The notes below the pieces were generated by a model. It made no database searches. It was not told the DNA's origin and saw only the letters and a program-made list of their open reading frames with translations. Of a stretch of DNA of 64,000 bases, positions 54,263 through 61,695 are shown piece by piece. The stretch comes from Carnobacteriaceae bacterium zg-84. Its GTDB lineage: Bacteria > Bacillota > Bacilli > Lactobacillales > Aerococcaceae. Each line of letters begins with the position of its first letter. The first letter of the stretch is position 1. The translations under genes were made by a program, and so were the position numbers. The DNA lies in assembly GCA_013874835.1 (NCBI GenBank), contig CP059430.1, positions 62,001 through 126,000 on the forward strand, in the 5' to 3' direction.

Positions 54263-55426
54263 CTATTTTTCTAACGGATGAATGATAACACCTTTTACAA
54301 CACGGTTAACTGTTCCAGTTGGAGAAGGTGTATCTGGTTTATTCCCTACTTTAACAGATGTTAATAATGATAATGTTTGTCCAAACATAGCGTAAGGTAA
54401 TGCTAGGTAGCCGTCTGGAATGAAACGATATGCTTCGTCAAAGGTGAATTGAACGCCGTCGAAGTTTTCTTCTTTTCCAACATTAATACTACCAACTAAA
54501 CGAGCAATTTTATCGCCTTGTAATTCTCTTAATATGTCAAAATCATATTGGCGTGTGTAGTCGTCGTTCGATACAAAAACAAAAGCAAGAGAATCTTCAT
54601 TGACAAATGATTTTGGACCGTGACGGAACCCTAATGATGAATCAAATGCAGTAGCGATACGACCGGCTGTTAATTCTAAAATTTTTAATTGTACTTCACG
54701 TGCCAATCCTGCCAGAGCACCTGAACCTAAGTAAATCACGCGGTTGAAATGTGTGTTGACAAGTTCTTGAATGTCTTGTTCACGTTCAATAACGGATTGA
54801 CCCATGTCACAAATCGCTTTTACATATTTTTCTTTATCTGCATCTGATGCATGATCAAAGATGAGTAGAGCGGTTAATGCCATACATGTAAAACTTCCTG
54901 TCATGGCGAAACCGGCATCATTTGAACGTTCAGGCATCATCAATAATAAGTTTTTGTCATCGCCTTGTGCATATTGTGCTAATTTGCCGTCTGGTGCACA
55001 TGTGATTGTGATTTGGTAAAAATCTTCAACGATTTGTTGACCAAGTTGAACAGTTGCGACACTTTCAGGTGAATTACCACTTCTAGCAAAGGATACTAAA
55101 ATTGTTGTAACATCTTTTTTAAAGTAGTCGTGTGGATTAGATACAATATTTGTTGTCCCAACAGATTGGAAGTCGAAGTGTTTGTCATCTCCGTAACGTT
55201 TAATATGTGGCAAAACAGTATCTCCAACATATTGAGATGTTCCTGCACCTGTAAAGATGACACGGATATGTGTATTTGGTAATTGATTGAAGAATGTTTG
55301 GATACGTTCTTTATGTGTTGTAAAGTAATCAAACGCCTCCTGCCATAATTCAGGTTGTTGCTTAATTTCACGTGTTGTGATTTCAGCACTTAATTGTTCA
55401 AGGTGTTCCTTTGTATATTGAAACAT
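54263..55426 (-). CDS. agaS: AgaS-like SIS-domain sugar isomerase/deaminase
   Basis: 387 aa with two SIS domains: FTGAGTSQYVGDTVLPHIK and VSFARSGNSPESVATVQL (first, about residues 58-140), and YLGSGALAGLAREVQLKILE with GFRHGPKSFV (second, about 235-280). AgaS converts galactosamine-6-phosphate to tagatose-6-phosphate with loss of ammonia. The gene order agaS-nagA-lacD supports this over glucosamine synthase-type functions. The ATG at 55426 follows AAAGGAGGTATTTT. Confidence 0.92.
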   Translation of the reverse strand: MFQYTKEHLEQLSAEITTREIKQQPELWQEAFDYFTTHKERIQTFFNQLPNTHIRVIFTGAGTSQYVGDTVLPHIKRYGDDKHFDFQSVGTTNIVSNPHDYFKKDVTTILVSFARSGNSPESVATVQLGQQIVEDFYQITITCAPDGKLAQYAQGDDKNLLLMMPERSNDAGFAMTGSFTCMALTALLIFDHASDADKEKYVKAICDMGQSVIEREQDIQELVNTHFNRVIYLGSGALAGLAREVQLKILELTAGRIATAFDSSLGFRHGPKSFVNEDSLAFVFVSNDDYTRQYDFDILRELQGDKIARLVGSINVGKEENFDGVQFTFDEAYRFIPDGYLALPYAMFGQTLSLLTSVKVGNKPDTPSPTGTVNRVVKGVIIHPLEK

Positions 55427-55458
55427 AAAATACCTCCTTTATATTTTTTATAACATGA

Positions 55459-56187
55459 TTAGCCCCTTTTATAATGGCGAACACGATAGACGAATAAGTC
55501 ATTATGTGTCACACTCGTTGTATATTCGAGTAATTGAAACTGCTTGTTAACGGTTTGCCGTGTTAAACGTAAACAATTCTCTTTCACTTCTTTATGTAAA
55601 AGTTTCGCTTCTTGCTCTGTTAAGTAGCCTGCTTGGCATGTTTCATCTGCATATAAAATAGATTGATGAAAATTTGTTTCAAGTAGTTGATATAATGGGA
55701 TTTGCTCAATGTCTTTTAAGGTTAATGTAGAAAAAAGAGCATGGGGCAAATATGTCGTTTCAAAAAGCATCGGAATATCGTCTGCTAAGCGAATACGACT
55801 AAAGCAAAAAACAAAATCTGTTTCACTTAATCCCAGTTGATGTGCAATGAAACTATTGGGATGTTCAATGTTAAAATCTGTAACAATGCTTTTTGGTGTT
55901 TTCCCAATAGACGTCATATATTCTGTAAAGCTAAATCCTTCAAAAACATCTTGTTTTGTTTTCCAATGATCTGATATGTAAGTACCCTTACCATGTTGTT
56001 TATAAATATACCCTAATACTTCAAGCTCCTGTAACGCACGTCTTACGGTAGTGCGACTAACTTGATAGGTTTGGCAAATATCTCTTTCAGAGGGCATTTG
56101 TTGATGAACGTAGCCTTTGTGTTGAATATAATCAATGAGTTTTGCACTCAATGTGGAATGTAAGGAGATGTTTTTTTTATCTGTCAT
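55459..56187 (-). CDS. GntR/HutC-family repressor of the aga operon
   Basis: 242 aa. Winged helix-turn-helix MPSERDICQTYQVSRTTVRRALQELEVLGYIYKQHGKGTY (residues 28-68) followed by a UTRA ligand domain (about 90-235; FCFSRIRLADDIPMLFETTYLPH, RQTVNKQFQLLEYTTSV). HutC-type regulators in amino-sugar operons sense sugar phosphates. It heads the operon, ends 32 bases before agaS, and a perfect palindrome lies 13 bases upstream of its start. Confidence 0.9.
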   Translation of the reverse strand: MTDKKNISLHSTLSAKLIDYIQHKGYVHQQMPSERDICQTYQVSRTTVRRALQELEVLGYIYKQHGKGTYISDHWKTKQDVFEGFSFTEYMTSIGKTPKSIVTDFNIEHPNSFIAHQLGLSETDFVFCFSRIRLADDIPMLFETTYLPHALFSTLTLKDIEQIPLYQLLETNFHQSILYADETCQAGYLTEQEAKLLHKEVKENCLRLTRQTVNKQFQLLEYTTSVTHNDLFVYRVRHYKRG

Positions 56188-56199
56188 ACATAAACCTCC

Positions 56200-56221
56200 G
56201 CAACTGGTAATTACCAGTTGC
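56200..56221. promoter_or_regulatory. Operator of the GntR regulator, perfect 22 bp palindrome
   Basis: Arm GCAACTGGTAA followed by its exact complement, located between the -10 of the minus-strand promoter and the regulator start. GntR/HutC sites often share the ACTGGT...ACCAGT pattern. Confidence 0.75.
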
Positions 56222-56225
56222 TTTT

Positions 56226-56254
56226 ATTGTATGCTTGAATGTTTCTCTAGTCAA
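56226..56254 (-). promoter_or_regulatory. Promoter of the aga operon
   Basis: On the minus strand TTGACT (56254-56249), 17 bp spacer, TACAAT (56231-56226). It lies back to back with the copA promoter. Confidence 0.8.
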
Positions 56255-56264
56255 TAAAAAAGTA

Positions 56265-56293
56265 TTGACTTTTATCGTTTACAAATGTAAACT
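56265..56293 (+). promoter_or_regulatory. copA promoter with CopY box
   Basis: TTGACT (56265-56270) and TAAACT (56288-56293) are spaced by 17 bp. The CopY consensus TACAnnTGTA is met by TACAAATGTA (56280-56289), the centre of a GTTTACAAATGTAAAC palindrome that overlaps the -10. CopY binding would block polymerase directly. Confidence 0.85.
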
Positions 56294-56322
56294 TTTGGTA
56301 TTAGAAAAAAGAGGTGACGAAT

Positions 56323-58503
56323 ATGGAAAAAGTATATCAAGTAAAAGGAATGGGCTGTGCAGCATGTGCCAGTAAAATTGAGAAGGTCGTTAATAAAATT
56401 AACTATGTCACTCAAGCGAATGTAAATTTAGCCAATGAAAAATTGTATGTGACATATACTGATAAACAAGCAATACAAGATGTTGAGCAAGCTGTTTCTC
56501 AATTAGGATACGATTTATTTAGTGAAGAAGAGACAGTTGATAATAGCGATGACGAAGATGCCAAGAAAAAGATTGTTTTTTCGGGAATTCTATCACTTGC
56601 TATTTTATATATTTCTATGGGTCACATGATTGGCTTACCAATGCTTTTTGAAAGTTCACTCATCAATGCGATTGTCACACTTGTGTTGTCAATCCTTATT
56701 GTTTGGTGGGGAAAGCATTACTATATAGTAGGTTTTAAAAATATATGGAGAAAGCAGCCAAATATGGATTCTCTTGTCGCATTAGGGACAAGTGCAGCTT
56801 TTTTACAAGGAATAATTGCTATTTTTTTAATGGCATTTCAAAAAGAAGATGTACATGTTTATATTGAAGCAGGAGCTATTGTTTTAACGCTTGTTTCATT
56901 AGGAAAATATTTTGAAAAAAGAGCTAAAAAACAAACGACGAGTGCGATTGCAAAACTTGGTGAGCTAGCACCAAAAGAAGCAAGATTATTAGAGCATGGT
57001 AATGAACGTATTGTTCCTGTTGAACATGTTCGTGTAGGGGACATTATTTTATCGAAAGCCGGCGAGAAAATAGCATTAGACGGTGTTGTGATTGACGGGT
57101 ATGCAAAAGTAGATGAGTCGATGATTACCGGAGAAAGTATGCCTGTTACGAAACAAAAAGGAGATAAAGTCGTTGGTGCGAGTTTGAATACAAATGGAGC
57201 ATTAACGTATGAAGTGACTCATATTGGTTCAGAAACAACTTTAGCCATGATTATGAAATGGGTTGAACAAGCACAAGGTACTAAATTGCCTATTGCACAA
57301 CTTGTCGATAAAGTATCCAGTGTTTTTGTGCCAGTTGTCATGTTTTTAGCTTTAGCTACATTGATTGGTTGGTTACTCGTTGGAGAGAGTATATTTTTTG
57401 CTTTTGATATGATGATTGCTGTGCTTGTCATTGCCTGTCCATGTGCACTAGGTTTAGCAACACCAACAGCTATTATGGTTGCTATTGGACAAAGTGCTAG
57501 ACAAGGTATACTTATCAAAAATGGTGAAGCATTACAGCATGCCAGTCAAATTAATACCGTGATTTTAGATAAAACAGGAACGATTACTAATGGAAAACCA
57601 AGTGTTTCAGATGTAGATACGTCTATTTCTGAGGAGGATTTATTTGTTTATGCAGCTAGCTTAGAACAGTTGTCCACACATCCATTAGCACATGCTATTG
57701 TAGAAAAAGCAAAAGAAAAACAACTAAACGTGTTACCGTGTCAAACGTATACGATTCATGATGGAAAAGGTATATCTGGTATCGTTAACGGAAAAGAAGT
57801 TATGATTGGAAATAGCGAATTTATTAAAGAGCATACACAGTATGAGATGTTTATTGAAAAAGCGCATCTTTTATCTAGTCAAGGGAAAACACCGCTTTTT
57901 GTGAGTATAGATGCTTGTGTCGTTGGAATAATAGGTGTTGCCGATACGATTAAATCAAGTAGTTTAGACGCTATTCAAATGCTACAACATCAAGGTATTG
58001 AGGTTGTCATGGCAACAGGAGATAACGATATAACGGCACGTGCGATTGCTAAAGAAGTAGGTATTGTGGATGTTTATAGTGGCGTGTTACCTATTGATAA
58101 AGCGGATATTGTGAAAACCTATCAAGAAAAAGGAAAAATGGTGGCAATGGTTGGGGACGGTATTAACGATGCTGTTGCATTAACGCAAGCAGATGTTGGT
58201 GTGGCGATTGGAAGTGGAACAGATATTGCTATTGAAGCGGCGGATATCGTCCTAATGCAACATCATTTACAAGATGTTGTACAACTTATTGATATTAGTA
58301 AACGGACAATGAAGATTATTAAAGAAAATCTATTTTGGGCATTCGCATATAATATTGCGATGATACCCATTGCGATGGGCTTATTCCATTCCTTTGGTGT
58401 GATGTTAAATCCAATGTTGGCAGGGTTAGCCATGAGTCTAAGTTCCGTATCGGTTGTACTTAACGCTTTAAGATTAAATAGAAAAAGAGGGCGTATATCA
58501 TGA
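56323..58503 (+). CDS. copA: Copper-exporting P1B-type ATPase
   Basis: 726 aa from the ATG at 56323 behind GAGGTGACGAAT. One N-terminal heavy-metal domain (GMGCAACASK, Cys12 and Cys15), eight membrane helices, the Cu(I) transport motif CPC (Cys372, Cys374), the phosphorylation Asp in DKTGTITNGKP (about 416), HPLAHAIVEKA and GDGINDAVALTQADVGVAIG. It exports monovalent copper. It is controlled by the CopY box upstream and shares 4 bases with copY. Confidence 0.96.
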   Translation: MEKVYQVKGMGCAACASKIEKVVNKINYVTQANVNLANEKLYVTYTDKQAIQDVEQAVSQLGYDLFSEEETVDNSDDEDAKKKIVFSGILSLAILYISMGHMIGLPMLFESSLINAIVTLVLSILIVWWGKHYYIVGFKNIWRKQPNMDSLVALGTSAAFLQGIIAIFLMAFQKEDVHVYIEAGAIVLTLVSLGKYFEKRAKKQTTSAIAKLGELAPKEARLLEHGNERIVPVEHVRVGDIILSKAGEKIALDGVVIDGYAKVDESMITGESMPVTKQKGDKVVGASLNTNGALTYEVTHIGSETTLAMIMKWVEQAQGTKLPIAQLVDKVSSVFVPVVMFLALATLIGWLLVGESIFFAFDMMIAVLVIACPCALGLATPTAIMVAIGQSARQGILIKNGEALQHASQINTVILDKTGTITNGKPSVSDVDTSISEEDLFVYAASLEQLSTHPLAHAIVEKAKEKQLNVLPCQTYTIHDGKGISGIVNGKEVMIGNSEFIKEHTQYEMFIEKAHLLSSQGKTPLFVSIDACVVGIIGVADTIKSSSLDAIQMLQHQGIEVVMATGDNDITARAIAKEVGIVDVYSGVLPIDKADIVKTYQEKGKMVAMVGDGINDAVALTQADVGVAIGSGTDIAIEAADIVLMQHHLQDVVQLIDISKRTMKIIKENLFWAFAYNIAMIPIAMGLFHSFGVMLNPMLAGLAMSLSSVSVVLNALRLNRKRGRIS

Positions 58504-58919
58504 GTGAAGCAGAATGGGAAATCATGCGTGTTATTTGGGCAAATGAGCATGTCACTGCGCAAGTTGTTTTTGATATTTTAGCGAAAAATAAAGATTGGCA
58601 ATTATCCACGATTAAAACATTACTCGGTAGATTAGTAAAAAAAGGATACGTTTCTGTGCAAAAACAAGGAAAGTGTTTTTTATACGAAGCGAGCGTTTTA
58701 GAACAAGAGATTGCTCTTGAAAAAATGAATGCTGTTTTAGAACACGTATGTCCCACAAAACAAGGGCAACTTATTTTAGATATGATGAAAACAGTCCCGC
58801 TAACGCAAAATATTATTGAAGAGATAATACATCTTTTACAATATAAAAAAGATACAGCTCCCGAAACGATAATGTGTACGTGTTTAAAAGGGCAATGCCA
58901 TTGTTGTAAAAGCCACTAA
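58500..58919 (+). CDS. copY: CopY copper-responsive repressor
   Basis: 139 aa. BlaI/MecI/CopY winged helix at the N-terminus (MSEAEWEIMRVIWANEHVTA; TIKTLLGRLVKKGYV) and the C-terminal copper/zinc hook CxCxxxxCxC (Cys126, Cys128, Cys133, Cys135), here CTCLKGQCHC plus one more Cys. Copper displaces zinc and releases the repressor. Here it follows copA (ATGA overlap) rather than preceding it; no copZ chaperone gene is seen. Confidence 0.95.
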   Translation: MSEAEWEIMRVIWANEHVTAQVVFDILAKNKDWQLSTIKTLLGRLVKKGYVSVQKQGKCFLYEASVLEQEIALEKMNAVLEHVCPTKQGQLILDMMKTVPLTQNIIEEIIHLLQYKKDTAPETIMCTCLKGQCHCCKSH

Positions 58920-58937
58920 CTTTTTGTAATAAAATTA

Positions 58938-58989
58938 TTGACGATACTACTAATTAGTGATAAAATGCTTTTACCACTAATTAGTAGTA
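58938..58989 (+). promoter_or_regulatory. Promoter and inverted-repeat operator of the MarR/FMN-reductase pair
   Basis: TTGACG (58938-58943), 17 bp, TAAAAT (58961-58966). TACTACTAATTAGT (58945-58958) lies within the spacer and its exact complement (58976-58989) just behind the -10. Each arm also contains the small palindrome ACTAATTAGT. This fits two MarR dimer sites gripping the promoter. Confidence 0.8.
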
Positions 58990-59006
58990 TTTTTCAGGAG
59001 GATAAC

Positions 59007-59474
59007 ATGGAGCATTTATATGAAACCAATTCATCACTTCATACACATATTGTAATGATGAAAGCATGGCGAACAGTTGAAAGTAATCTAGGTAAAATTG
59101 TTAAATCGAATGGCTTAACCATGACACAGTTTGGTGTGCTAGATGTCCTATATGCAAAGGGACCATTACGTATTTGCGAGCTTATTCAAAGTATGCTTGC
59201 CACATCTGGAAATATGACTGTTGTGTTAAAAAATATGGAAAAACAAGGTTTGATTTATAAAGAGACTTCAGCAACAGATAAGCGAGCAACTATTATTGGT
59301 ATGACAGAAAAAGGCAAACAACTCTTTCAAGAAATTTTGCCACAACATCACCAAGAAATAGAAGAAGTTTATCGTCTTTTATCCAAAGAACAGAAAGCAT
59401 TATTGATTAGTTTACTAAAAACATTTAAACAGGTACACACGGAGGAAAAACAATGTCAAGAAAATCAATTTTAA
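59007..59474 (+). CDS. MarR family regulator (probable redox/quinone sensor)
   Basis: 155 aa from the ATG at 59007 behind AGGAGGATAAC. Winged helix: LTMTQFGVLDVLYAKGPLRICELIQ, LATSGNMTVVLKNMEKQGLIYKE and DKRATIIGMTEKGKQLF. A single Cys (RICELIQ) lies in the DNA-binding domain, with a second Cys near the C-terminus. It overlaps the FMN reductase gene by 22 bp, so it most likely represses itself and that enzyme, as known for MarR regulators of quinone or electrophile detoxification. Inducer unknown. Confidence 0.88.
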   Translation: MEHLYETNSSLHTHIVMMKAWRTVESNLGKIVKSNGLTMTQFGVLDVLYAKGPLRICELIQSMLATSGNMTVVLKNMEKQGLIYKETSATDKRATIIGMTEKGKQLFQEILPQHHQEIEEVYRLLSKEQKALLISLLKTFKQVHTEEKQCQENQF

Positions 59475-60010
59475 TGGTCGTAGGATCAACACGTCAACAA
59501 TCATATAATCAAGCGCTAGCGGAATATATCGCAGCACAATTACAAGAGCATGCAGATGTATCTTTTTTAGATTATAAAGATGTTCCTATATTAGAACAAG
59601 ATGCAGAATTTCCAACACCTGCTTCTGTTGTACGTATTCGAGAAACAGTTGCTAAAGCAGATGGTGTATGGGTTGTAACACCTGAATACAATCATGCGTA
59701 TCCAGCTATCGTAAAAAATTTATTTGACTGGTTGTCAAGAGCATCTGAAGCAGGAAGCCAACAACCAACAGTTATTGCAGGAAAACCAATAACATTCTCT
59801 GGTGCAGGGGGTTCTACGGAGGCGTTCTACGTACGTGAGCAATTAGGTATTTATTTGAAAAAAATTCGTATGAATACTATGGACGATACAGGTGTAGGTA
59901 TTGCGTTACCAATGGAATCATGGGTAACAGGTCAGTTGATTTTATCAGATGAACAAAAAGCTGCCTTGAATGAACAAGTAAAACAATTTATTGAATTTGT
60001 GAATGTATAA
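59453..60010 (+). CDS. NADPH-dependent FMN reductase / quinone reductase
   Basis: 185 aa flavodoxin-like protein. MVVGSTRQQSYNQALAEYI binds the FMN phosphate, and VVTPEYNHAYPAIVKNLFDW is the signature of the NADPH-dependent FMN reductase/azoreductase family. FSGAGGSTEAFYVREQL follows near residue 120. It reduces quinones or flavins with two electrons. The ATG follows CGGAGGAAAAACA. Its terminator was the target of the IS1182 element downstream. Confidence 0.92.
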   Translation: MSRKSILMVVGSTRQQSYNQALAEYIAAQLQEHADVSFLDYKDVPILEQDAEFPTPASVVRIRETVAKADGVWVVTPEYNHAYPAIVKNLFDWLSRASEAGSQQPTVIAGKPITFSGAGGSTEAFYVREQLGIYLKKIRMNTMDDTGVGIALPMESWVTGQLILSDEQKAALNEQVKQFIEFVNV

Positions 60011-60016
60011 TAGAAA

Positions 60017-60036
60017 AATCGGGTTTATCCCCGATT
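60017..60036. repeat. Target-site duplication of the IS1182 element, left copy
   Basis: AATCGGGTTTATCCCCGATT, 20 bp, repeated exactly at 61638-61657. The sequence is itself a hairpin (AATCGGG/CCCGATT), the stem of the FMN reductase terminator; this left copy has lost its T-run. Confidence 0.9.
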
Positions 60037-61439
60037 CAGACTGTTGACAATAGCGATAAAAAATCCAACGTATTTTTCCAGTTTTGAAAAATACGTTGGA
60101 TTTTGCATTTAAAAATGATAAATAAAGAACTATATTGTAAAAAATGGCTATCTCTCGTGAGTAGAATTGCCATTTTTTTCATATTTTGGGCAGCACAAGA
60201 TAACCAAGTGTACTGCTGCATCTTGGCTACTCCTCTATATTGTGCAAACCGATACCCATGATTTTGTTTAGAGTCTGCAAAGCTACGCTCAATCGTTTCT
60301 TTCCGTCGTTTATATAGTGCTTTCCCAAACGTAGATAATCGACGCTCACGACATCTATCGTATACATCAGCATCTATCGCTCGACGTAGTATCCGTTTAT
60401 TACTGTTATCGCTTATACGATACTGTTTATATCCTTGTCTATCAATGTTTCTGTAGGTGTAAATTTCTCCCGTACGTGTATCCGTAAAACAATCTCTAGA
60501 TGAATGATAGCGAAAAAATTTATGGTCAGGATTGCGATGAAAACGTCTATACCCAATCACAGAAAATATCTTTTTCTCTTCTAAAAATTTTAAAATGTCT
60601 TTTTTATAATACCCGCTATCTAACGCGACACAATTGACATCAAATTTAAATTTTTCCATCACATACGTTAATCGTGACATATACGGTACACTATCATGAA
60701 CATTTCCTGGCGTAATAAAGCAGTCTACAATAAAATTGTGTTTACCATCTACACTACGATGGTCTAAGTACATAAATCCTTTTTCTTTATTATCCCGATG
60801 GTAATAGCCACTTTCTTTATCAGTCGTACTTTCTTTAATAGTTTTAGAGATGGTTTTATCGGTGTAATGAAACGGCTTTTTTCCAATAGCTTCTCGTTCG
60901 GCGTTGATTTCGTTTTCTAAATCTCGTTTACGTTCTTGAACCACTTCAATAACAGCGTTTCTAAATTTATTTTTATTGGCGTTTGCTTTAATGTGTGTGG
61001 AATCTGTGAATAATGCTGTGCCGCTAATTAAATGATGTGAGATAGCTTGGTGTACAATAGTGTTGAATATATCTTCAAACACAGAAGTCCCTTGAAAACG
61101 GCGACTATAATTTTGAGAGAAAGTAGAATAATGTGGGGTAGGTTTAGAGAAAGGGAGGTTTAAAAACCATCTAAACGCTACATCCGTTTCGACACGTTTA
61201 ATGGTTTCTCGCATGGATTTAATGCCATAAATATCTTTTAAAAAGACCAATTTAAATAAAACAACAGGGTCTAAACTATTGCGACCGTTGGTATGACTAT
61301 AATAGGGAGAAGTAATATCATAAATAAAGTTGAAATCAATTGATTTATCAATTTTACGTAGTAAATGGTCTTTTGGTACTAATTCGGACAACGTGTTTAA
61401 TATGATTTCATCATTTGGGTGAGTTTCTTTATAAAACAT
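60036..61439 (-). CDS. IS1182-family transposase
   Basis: 467 aa from the ATG at 61439 behind GGAGGGAAAAATCT. N-terminal DUF772-type domain (LVPKDHLLRKIDKSIDF; NGRNSLDPVVLFKLVFLKDI), then the DDE_Tnp_1-like core with TDSTHIKANANKNKF (first Asp about residue 147), VALDSGYYKKDILKFLEEKK and the C-terminal RRKETIERSFADSKQNHGYR with the Glu. The TGA stop takes its last base from the target DNA at 60036. Appears intact. Confidence 0.93.
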   Translation of the reverse strand: MFYKETHPNDEIILNTLSELVPKDHLLRKIDKSIDFNFIYDITSPYYSHTNGRNSLDPVVLFKLVFLKDIYGIKSMRETIKRVETDVAFRWFLNLPFSKPTPHYSTFSQNYSRRFQGTSVFEDIFNTIVHQAISHHLISGTALFTDSTHIKANANKNKFRNAVIEVVQERKRDLENEINAEREAIGKKPFHYTDKTISKTIKESTTDKESGYYHRDNKEKGFMYLDHRSVDGKHNFIVDCFITPGNVHDSVPYMSRLTYVMEKFKFDVNCVALDSGYYKKDILKFLEEKKIFSVIGYRRFHRNPDHKFFRYHSSRDCFTDTRTGEIYTYRNIDRQGYKQYRISDNSNKRILRRAIDADVYDRCRERRLSTFGKALYKRRKETIERSFADSKQNHGYRFAQYRGVAKMQQYTWLSCAAQNMKKMAILLTRDSHFLQYSSLFIIFKCKIQRIFQNWKNTLDFLSLLSTV

Positions 61440-61637
61440 AGATTTTTCCCTCCTTTTTCTTATCTCTATTATACCACTTTTAAGTATCATTATCGTATCA
61501 GACGTTGTGGTACGAATGGCTTCGTTCTCGCACGTAGTAGAGAACGAGAGATGTATCGTGTACATCGTGGTAAGCCGTACAACTTAACGTCTGATACGAA
61601 AAAAGACTGTTGACGCTCTTAATTTGTCAACAGTCTG
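60037..61637 (-). mobile_element. IS1182-family insertion sequence
   Basis: 1601 bp, bounded by perfect 14 bp inverted repeats CAGACTGTTGACAA (60037-60050 and complement 61624-61637) and an exact 20 bp target duplication. The single transposase gene points left; about 200 bp upstream of it is non-coding and strongly structured (61494-61598). Confidence 0.95.
61494..61598. other. Branched secondary structure in the upstream region of the IS1182 element
   Basis: Outer stem CGTATCAGACGTT (61494-61506) with its exact complement at 61586-61598. A second imperfect stem involves GTACG...GGCTT (61510-61522) and AAGCCGTAC (61572-61580). Inner hairpins are CGTTCTC/GAGAACG (61523-61546) and GATGTA/TACATC (61550-61565). 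The result would be a cloverleaf-like fold. Confidence 0.6.
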
Positions 61638-61663
61638 AATCGGGTTTATCCCCGATTTTTTGT
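61638..61663 (+). terminator. Right copy of the duplicated terminator
   Basis: AATCGGG/CCCGATT stem followed by six T. Before the IS inserted this was the terminator of the FMN reductase operon. Confidence 0.85.
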
Positions 61664-61695
61664 TATAATCAATACGGTAAGGAGGTATACGGCAA

